This document shows positions 58,301 through 64,000 of a stretch of DNA of 64,000 nucleotides, piece after piece. A model generated the notes under the pieces. The model did not search any database and was not told the origin of the DNA. It saw only the letters and a list, made by a program, of their open reading frames with translations. The position numbers and the translations under genes were made by a program. Origin of the DNA: Brachyhypopomus gauderio (taxonomy: Eukaryota; Chordata; Actinopteri; Gymnotiformes; Hypopomidae); the NCBI RefSeq assembly GCF_052324685.1, contig NC_135228.1:9465386-9529385 (forward strand), written 5' to 3'. The stretch's first letter is position 1, and each line of letters starts with the position of its first letter.

Positions 58301-60996
58301 CAGGAATGAGTATGTAAATTGGAGGTTGTAATGTGTCTGCAGAGACCAAGAAGTTTATATACATTACTTGCAGTGTACCTTACTATGGATTTGTGATGTT
58401 GATTGGCCTTCAAAGCATGTTCCAAAATCTGGCTTCAGAATACTGAAATAAAGAAATGTATTAAAAGCGTATTAAATCAACTTTATATAGCACCTCATTT
58501 ACACCCAAGGTTACTGTAGAAATCATTGAACTGAAGAGATTTAAGAGGTGGTTGAAGAATAATCTTGATCCTCATTATGAAGGTATCCATTAACGGGTGT
58601 GATATATTAGCAAGTGAACATGCAAGTGACAGACCGGCCTTGACATGTTGAAAAACATGGACAGCAAGACAGCTTGGTGGTTAGCATATTTGTAGTCAGA
58701 CGATCCCGTTCTGGGCGTCATCCTCTCTCCCCTCCCTGCACCTCAATCAGTCCCATGGGGAGGCTGAGGTTTCTACTTATGCCGCTTCTCACCAACATGT
58801 GACTGGATGTAAAAGCTGTGCGTTTTATGGTAAAGCAACCTTGGGTATTTCACAATTCACTATATAAATACATCTTCAATCGAAAAAGAATGAAAATAAG
58901 CAAACGTAAGGATCAGAGAGATTGACAAGGGCCTAATTGTAATGTCTAGACAACTGGGTCAGAGCACCTCAGATGTTGGGCAGTGTGGGGTGTTCCTTGT
59001 ATGCAGTGGTTAGTACCCCATCAAAAGGGGTCCAAGGAAGGTCAACAAAAGGGCATGGACACACATGGGGGAGGAATCTTGCCCATCTGATCAATCACAT
59101 TTTATTGTTTGCACCCCCGTCATGTGTAGTGCTGGTCAGTGATGGCTTAGTTACCTTGAAAAAGTAATCAGATTTCTGATTACTCCTTTTAAAAGTAACT
59201 TCTGTACATTACTGGTTACTTGATTTTAAAAGTAACTACATTAGATTGCAAGTTACTTTAGTAGTTACATTCAGCATTCATACTCACTTTATTGGAAGTG
59301 CATTTTTAACAGTAACAAATGTATCTCTTTACATTTAAATAATGTATTTCCTGACATTACGTTTGTATCGCTGCTCAGTATTATTTGTAAATGTATTTGA
59401 AACGTAATACAAGTTAACTATTCAGTCAGAGCAATTTGTTGTGAAACAAAATACTGTTACAATTTCAAGCATTTTCAAGTACCAACAAACTGCAACATTA
59501 CAATTTGTCAGGTAAATGTTCTTTCCCCTGTTTTTGAGGGGTATTTCTTTACACTAATCACTACCACACTACACTACCACAGTTACGGAGAACACAGCAA
59601 AGAATGATGTGTAAAACACACTCGTACAGGTTCACATGCAGCGTGCGGAGTCTCTAAGGTCAGACACAAAAGTATAACTGAGCCAAGAAGAAAGCAAAAA
59701 TATATATTTTTACTAAGGAAAATAAAAACAGTAATGCACAGTTACTTGGATAAGTAACTTTAATCTGATTACTGGACTGAAATTGTAACTCGTTATATTA
59801 CTCTTTACTGAAAAAAGTGGTAAGATTAGAGTACTACGTAACGCGTTACTGACATCACTGGTGCTGGGTGCATGTGCATCCTATCTTGGCAAAGGAGCAG
59901 TGTTCCACTAAACTTTGGATCCAGACACTTTACAGTATTTTGTCCATGTATCTATCACATCAAGGCTAGATTATTGTAACGCTGTTCTATCTGCTCTTCC
60001 AAAGAGCTCTATTTCGCACCTACAGCGAGTTCAGAACGCGGCTGCAAGGGTTGTGACCCGCAGGAGAAAGAGAGATCATATTACACCTGCACTCCACTCA
60101 CTACACTGGTTACCCGTCAGCTTTAGAATAGATTTTAAGGTTCTAGTCATGGTTTTTAAATGTCTTCATGGTCTTGCCCCTCTTTACCGAAGTGAAATGA
60201 TGGTTAGATATGTTCCAGTCAGGTCTCTCAGGTCTTCAAACAGTAATCTACTGGTGATTCCTAAAAGCCGATTAAAGATTGGCGAGGGTGCTTTTAGTCA
60301 GTATGGACCAAAGCTCTGGAATTCTCTTCCTGAAGAGCTCAGAGGCATTTCATCCCTGAATAGTTTCAAGAATGGTCTATAAACATTCCTGTTTAGATCT
60401 GCTTTTAGTTAAGAAACTCGCAATCTTATTTACCTTATTACATTATGTTGTCTATTATTTTATAATTTGTCACTTTATTTCATTATTTCATTGTGTTTGT
60501 TTCCTTTTTATATTATCATCTTATTTACTTTACTTTTTATGTTATTTTAATATTTTTATCTTTAATTTCTTTGAACATTTTCTTTTTGTCCTATCTCCTT
60601 TTAATGTTTCTTTTTATTTATACTGTAAAGCACTTTGAGTTGCATGTATGTATGAAAGGTGCTATACAAATAAAGATTATTATTATTATTGTTATTATTA
60701 TTATCATTATCATTTGTCATCTGATTATATTAATCAGAGTAATCAACAGACTACTTGATTACTAGGGAGGAGGGTATGGGCGGTGAGAAAGTATGAATGC
60801 AAGAAATTAAGAGTTAAAAAATTAAAATAATAAACCATTATGAAGTAATTTGGTGTGTTTATTAGTTATATAATAAACCCTAATATTTCAAATCCTAAGC
60901 TGCATTATTCTAATTAATGGCAACTTAAGGAAAGCTTCTTACCTCCCTTGACTGAAATCCCCTTCACTTACAGGAGACAACGCACGTCCCGGACAT
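55132..60996 (-). CDS. predicted 8-exon gene between acsl6 and fnip1; candidate meikin
   Basis: Exons 60972-60996, 58037-58150, 57771-57887, 57135-57213, 57005-57060, 56273-56353, 55978-56063 and about 55132-55344 each have GT-AG borders. Their phases fit one another without a break, giving about 256 residues. Composition: an acidic N-terminal part (MECLDLDSESEETLPS), then SP-rich sequence (SFSLSPPQPVSPVG), then a basic stretch (TGGLRMKALPGLRRL), then REIKPVVFEETCPVTLRTP, and a basic/aromatic C-terminus (ARFFDFADESDKEAFFQRLK). I recognise no domain. In mammals the gene between FNIP1 and ACSL6 is MEIKIN, a fast-evolving germ-cell kinetochore protein that protects centromeric cohesin in meiosis I through Plk1 and CENP-C. 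Position, strand and low-complexity character fit, but identity is inferred; no S-[S/T]-P Plk1-docking motif is visible. First and last exons are the least certain. Confidence 0.62.
55441..55592. mobile_element. palindromic MITE-like element, 152 bp
   Basis: The arms 55441-55481 and 55552-55592 are perfect reverse complements over 41 bp (left arm starts TCCAGGTTCAGAAAGTAAAA). Weaker pairing continues inward around CTTGCTGGATT / AATCCAGGAAG. It lies in the last intron of the candidate meikin gene and would form a long hairpin in RNA. The superfamily is not determined and no clear target duplication was found. Confidence 0.75.
55978..56063 (-). CDS. candidate meikin exon 7
   Basis: 86 nt, acceptor TTTGTGCTTGCAG and donor GTAATT. 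REIKPVVFEETCPVTLRTPL then LPPAVKKK. An alternative acceptor at GATGACACAG (exon start 56101) keeps the same frame but would not fit the phase of exon 6. Confidence 0.66.
56273..56353 (-). CDS. candidate meikin exon 6
   Basis: 81 nt, acceptor TCCCTCCCAG and donor GTTACA (weak). RTTSFAFLVTPDCDRHVEQL then TFEGCD. Confidence 0.58.
57005..57060 (-). CDS. candidate meikin exon 5
   Basis: 56 nt, acceptor GAGTAGACAG and donor GTATTA, 74 nt downstream of exon 4. LSRTGGLRMKALPGLRRL. Phase fits both neighbours, but it is a short exon. Confidence 0.55.
57135..57213 (-). CDS. candidate meikin exon 4
   Basis: 79 nt, acceptor GTCGTTACAG and donor GTAATT. LSPVTDRLATEESFSLSPPQ then PVSPV, with three S-P dipeptides. 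Confidence 0.7.
57771..57887 (-). CDS. candidate meikin exon 3
   Basis: 117 nt, acceptor GAGGGCACAG and donor GTATTT. WISDEETLQSHIKNSTLLDL then SHAVDIAKQRSPNLSSIL. Phase 1 joins on both sides. Confidence 0.7.
58037..58150 (-). CDS. candidate meikin exon 2
   Basis: 114 nt with acceptor TGTTACAATTCAG and donor GTATAC. MILPSGVSSFLMECLDLDSE, then acidic and serine-rich sequence to KAETN. Other frames are closed by stops. Confidence 0.7.
58648..58890 (+). mobile_element. possible tRNA-derived SINE
   Basis: TTGGTGGTTAGCATATTTGT resembles the GTGGTTAGCACTGTTG A-box region of tRNA-derived fish SINEs, followed by a diverged body and an A-rich tail. Strongly decayed. Confidence 0.4.
59137..59860. mobile_element. 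hAT-like non-autonomous DNA transposon, 724 bp
   Basis: Ends CAGTGATG...CATCACTG, with GTAACGCGTTACT near the right terminus and many internal AGTTACTT/AAGTAACT motifs, as in common fish hAT elements. Flanked by the 8-bp duplication GTGCTGGT / GTGCTGGG (7 of 8 identical). No transposase frame. Confidence 0.87.
59905..60716 (+). mobile_element. 5'-truncated L2-like LINE
   Basis: A frame from 59915 encodes the C-terminal part of an L2-type reverse transcriptase protein: SRLDYCNAVLSALPKSS, LQRVQNAAARVVTR, HWLPVSFRIDFKVLVM, FSQYGPKLWNSLPEEL. A stop interrupts the frame near 60382. The 3' end reads GGTGCTATACAAATAAAG followed by an ATT repeat. It is antisense to the surrounding gene and not functional. 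Confidence 0.88.
60972..60996 (-). CDS. candidate meikin exon 1 (start codon)
   Basis: ATG at 60996 opens MSGTCVVS plus one base, then a strong GTAAGT donor. The phase fits exon 2, where T plus GT makes a cysteine codon. Short, so only moderately supported; an additional upstream or intervening exon is possible. Confidence 0.5.
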
Positions 60997-62270
60997 TTAC
61001 TCCAACGTTTTTTGTGTAAATGTGACTTCAGATCTATTAGGTTACATTAGATAGTCGAGAATTGGGTCAACGATATTTCAGAGAGCACAAAGTCTGCTTA
61101 ATCTCACCCAAGTCAAATTAGCTAGCTACGTTATGTTAGGATAGCTGGACAGTATTTCATACAACGGACGTTTTATTGCCATCCATTGCGGCATTAACAT
61201 CTTATAACTAGAGTAAAATAGCATCTTCAACTAGTATAAATAAAACCTGAACGATAAAGTAAAACATTTATCTCACAAATGCTAACACTGTCTAGCTAAT
61301 TTTAAAAACGCTAACTAGCTAGCTTAGCTTTCCTATGTAAAGTACGCACGAGAGATCCTCATTGGAGTTACACAGCGGCGGCCTCTCGAGCCACAAGCCG
61401 GTATACTCCTCTTCCCTTTTGAATCTGCCACCACGACCTTACGTGGCTGTGTATAACGCTTTAGTCTACCCATCTCCACTAACCATACACGAATAATATA
61501 ACTTCATAATAATATAATTTCATAATATAACGACCGAAAGCTACTTTATATTCATAAAGCTCCACCCAGAACGAGCCGTATGATTGGAGGAGCTTCTTAA
61601 ATAGCCGATTGATCAAACAGTCTTCAGTGTTAAATCCTTAGTGTTATATTACCTTCAGCTTTTTCATGAAGTAATCAAAAATTCTTTTAATCAAGCCAAC
61701 CGATTTTATTATGAAGCAAACATTGCAGCGAAAGAGCATAATCTTATTTTTTATATCGTAGACTATTTAAAATCCACACCTAAAATAACTGAGAAAAATC
61801 ATTCTCTTCTAAAGAGGTAATCTTTGTTACATGCTCTAATGTGACATGCTGTTCTAAAACGTATGTTTACCAAGATCAGCATATGCTTTCTTGGAATGTT
61901 ACATCTATTTAATGGCCTAAATAGTTTTGAGGACACCTTCTGTATCATCAAACCTTTTAACTATGGATGCTGCAAAATGCCAAATGAGATATCAGGAGAC
62001 TGTACTGATGTATTGTGCATTATGTATCTACAATTCACAGTAATTTTAGAATTAAATTACTATCATGTCCTGATGCATTACACCATCATGCATGTATTTA
62101 TATCAACCTTTTCTGTATTTGTCCATCTGATTTTGAATTAATTGCTTGCTGATACATTATTAATGGCTGCAAATACAGTAAATAAAGTGTAAACTTTACA
62201 CAGATCTTTACTACTTTCTGCACTACCTCAAAGGAATACATTCTAAATATAAGACACAGTTAAAACCTTA
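60997..62270 (-). other. upstream region of the candidate meikin gene and downstream flank of acsl6
   Basis: AT-rich apart from a mildly CpG-rich patch at about 61.35-61.45 kb with an inverted CCAAT box (near 61352). The plus-strand open frame at 61863-62141 has no recognisable homology and looks like chance. Confidence 0.4.
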
Positions 62271-62274
62271 GTCG

Positions 62275-63129
62275 TTCCTTTTTTATTTTGTCCCCATCCA
62301 TACCCCCTTAAATACAAAGATATGATACTGATTCATTCAACAGTAGATTATACAGTTTTTGTCACTACACGCAAAAATCCATTCAAACCATTGCTTAAAT
62401 ATGTTTACATCTAGTTTTCATCAGTATTTACACTACCTTTTAAACTTCGGAATGGAAAGAAATGGAAAAGCCAAACATTTGACAGGTCCAAAATTGCTAA
62501 GTCAGTGGCATGCCCACTCGTGAAAAGCGAGCTAATGTAACAGAAGCTAACTACCTAGAATTACAGCAATTCATCTTGTGAGTGTTTGCTATGTATGCTT
62601 ATGTGTCTTATATGAATGTTTGTGTCTCTTATATGAATGGGGGTTTTTTGGCCTGAAAAAACATGGGAATCTCAAGCAAGAACTCTCCAAGTGAATGTTG
62701 GGTACACAGCATGCATCGTCCTTTGTTTTTGTGGGGTTTTTTTTGTTTGTTTGTTTTTTTTTTACCCTGACATTTTCAACTGCACCAATGAACAAAAACA
62801 CAAAGATGAAAGGTACATTTGCATTGCATGGTCAGTCTGTAAAGGAAAAAACGAAGTAAGCATGTTGTCTTGTTGGTTGAGACTGCTACCGCTTTTGCGG
62901 CAGGGGACAGTTTTGGTTGTAGCTTTGCCACTCTTCCCAAAGGCACAACGACTGTTGATAACTGTCCAAGCAACCGAGATTGTGCTCCATTCATAGTGTA
63001 TGACTCATTCTGCATGCTTTACAGTGTGTCAGCTAGGGGTTTGGATGAGGGAAATTTAAGGACAAACGGTTAATTGTCAGCAATGTCACAAAAAAAATCC
63101 TCTGTCTTTATTTGGTGATGGGGAAACTT
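62275..63129 (-). other. acsl6: probable acsl6 3' UTR
   Basis: Frame-free, with T runs (A runs in sense) near 62737-62762. Extent depends on which poly(A) signal is used. Confidence 0.4.
63107..63112 (-). terminator. acsl6 proximal polyadenylation signal AATAAA
   Basis: AATAAA about 18 bp after the stop codon. Another AATAAA-type hexamer near 62283 would give a 3' UTR of about 0.85 kb; which one is used cannot be told from sequence. Confidence 0.45.
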
Positions 63130-63270
63130 TTACATGGAGATGTTGTTGTACAGCTGATCGATCTCCAGCTTGAAATATTCCTTCAGCTCTGTCCTCTTGG
63201 CTTTTAACGTGGGGGTCAACAATCCATTTTCTATGGAAAACATCTCACTGTGAATGTAAATGTCTTTTAC
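63130..63270 (-). CDS. acsl6: acsl6 last coding exon
   Basis: 141 nt including TAA at 63130-63132, acceptor TATCCACAG. VKDIYIHSEMFSIENGLLTP then TLKAKRTELKEYFKLEIDQL and YNNISM. Confidence 0.95.
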   Translation of the reverse strand, partial: VKDIYIHSEMFSIENGLLTPTLKAKRTELKEYFKLEIDQLYNNISM

Positions 63271-63929
63271 CTGTGGATAAAATAATGCATATGTGTGAGA
63301 TACCTTTTGTGATTTGTTCATCATCTCATGTTCAAAACATCTCACGCGCACAACGGTAAACCTTTACAGTTATAATCTCACCTGCTCAAAGGAATGGAGG
63401 CCACTGGCTTTGCCCAAATGTACCATGTCATCCAAGATGGCTTTCTTTAATTCCTTTACAAACAACAGTGTAGAAAGGCTGTCACTAGAGACATCTGTCA
63501 TGGCTTGAAATAAAACACACAAGGACTATTTAATTGACACACATGACAGGTCACACTGGTTTTGAATTGCACTTACTGCATTTTTACACAGGTCTTCATA
63601 ACATCCACCTAAGCCTTTCTTCTGAGCCCATAAAGGCATCACCTCTGGATCTGGTACCACTATCCCAACTAGACAAGACTGTAAGGAGGCAAATTGGAGC
63701 AGCACTGTAAATGACCCGTATGAAGCCTGTGCAGATTCTGACCATTAGGTAATGGCGGCTACATCTGACTTAAGACAGCACCAACCTGCAAGCTGTCTCC
63801 ATGAACATAGAGCTGGGCCAAAGGTTCACTGCGGCTGTATATGTTTTCGATCTTCTCTGGGGAGATGTACTCCCCCTGGGCCAGCTTAAAGATGTGCTTC
63901 TTCCTGTCTATGATTTTTAGTGTGCCATT
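63130..63929 (-). CDS. acsl6: long-chain acyl-CoA synthetase 6, C-terminal four exons (gene runs off right edge)
   Basis: Exons 63786-63929, 63577-63678, 63382-63453 and 63130-63270 (all phase 0) encode the last 152 residues. The enzyme converts long-chain fatty acids, ATP and CoA to acyl-CoA at endoplasmic-reticulum and mitochondrial membranes; ACSL6 is the brain- and erythroid-enriched form that favours polyunsaturated acids in mammals. Visible motifs: GTLKIIDRKKHIFKLAQGEY (hinge and C-terminal subdomain of the AMP-binding fold), ENIYSRSEPLAQLYVHGDS, VGIVVPDPEVMP, SGLHSFEQVKDIYIHSEMF, and NGLLTPTLKAKR, which contains the conserved C-terminal lysine. The ending (QLYNNISM) resembles ACSL6 rather than ACSL1, and position next to fnip1 agrees. 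Confidence 0.94.
63382..63453 (-). CDS. acsl6: acsl6 second-last exon
   Basis: 72 nt, 24 codons, acceptor TTTGTAAAG and donor GTGAGA. ELKKAILDDMVHLGKASGLH then SFEQ. Confidence 0.94.
63577..63678 (-). CDS. acsl6: acsl6 third-last exon
   Basis: 102 nt, 34 codons, acceptor CTCCTTACAG and donor GTAAGT. SCLVGIVVPDPEVMPLWAQK then KGLGGCYEDLCKNA. Confidence 0.95.
63786..63929 (-). CDS. acsl6: acsl6 exon with the DRKK/KLAQGEY motif
   Basis: 144 nt, 48 codons, acceptor TTATGTCAG and donor GTTGGT. Starts NGTLKIIDRKKHIFKLAQGE and ends HGDSLQ. Confidence 0.95.
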
Positions 63930-64000
63930 CTGACATAAGAAGATCAGAACAGTTTGTTTGGAATGGAACCAAGCAAATTAGCAAGTGTTCACCATTCTTC

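Larger units (their letters stand above)
58151..60971 (-). other. intron 1 of the candidate meikin gene
   Basis: Filled largely by transposon sequence: a SINE-like stretch (about 58.65-58.89 kb), a hAT-like element (59137-59860) and a truncated L2 LINE (about 59.9-60.72 kb). Confidence 0.55.

Noticed and set aside
61863..62141. 92-codon plus-strand frame with a hydrophobic, signal-like start
   Set aside because: AT-rich composition, no family resemblance and no splice or promoter context; probably chance.

Overview
This is a stretch of vertebrate, almost certainly teleost fish, nuclear DNA. Small exons with GT-AG splice sites sit in long introns full of microsatellites. Repeats of the kinds common in fish are present: a chromodomain Ty3/gypsy element, hAT elements with 8-bp target duplications, and 3' tails of L2-like LINEs. 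The encoded proteins align exon by exon with vertebrate families. The LINE tail at 38.2-38.4 kb resembles tails common in otophysan fishes, but I cannot name the species.

All four genes lie on the minus strand, head to tail, and are read from right to left. (1) 63130-63929: the last four coding exons of acsl6 (long-chain acyl-CoA synthetase); the gene continues beyond the right edge. (2) About 54.0-61.0 kb: an eight-exon gene I reconstructed by chaining splice sites and reading phases. It encodes a serine/proline-rich protein of roughly 256 residues with no domain I recognise. Its place between fnip1 and acsl6 is where mammals have MEIKIN, so it is a candidate fish meikin. (3) 30.05-53.63 kb: a complete, intact fnip1 with 17 coding exons and 1135 codons. 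(4) 1-29.4 kb: the first six coding exons of rapgef6 (start codon at 29403); the rest lies beyond the left edge. The order acsl6 - meikin-like - fnip1 - rapgef6 and the shared orientation match human 5q31.

The genes are tightly packed. The fnip1 poly(A) signal is about 0.65 kb upstream of the rapgef6 start codon, and the meikin-like poly(A) signals are about 0.4 kb upstream of the fnip1 start codon. That second gap holds a GTCATATGAC palindrome, a CACGTG E-box and an inverted CCAAT box.

Intron content: the 10.5 kb at the left edge and 10.6-29.3 kb are rapgef6 introns, including a CpG-rich block (4.9-6.6 kb) and a decayed antisense Ty3/gypsy element (21.4-24.2 kb) that has lost its integrase core. 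The fnip1 introns hold a 37-bp minisatellite interrupted by a 657-bp hAT-like insertion (41.2-42.25 kb) and many CA/GA repeats, several of which directly touch splice sites. The meikin-like introns hold a 724-bp hAT-like element, a truncated L2 LINE and a 152-bp palindromic element. Poly-G and poly-C runs of 10-35 bases are unusually frequent. No tRNA, rRNA or CRISPR array was seen.
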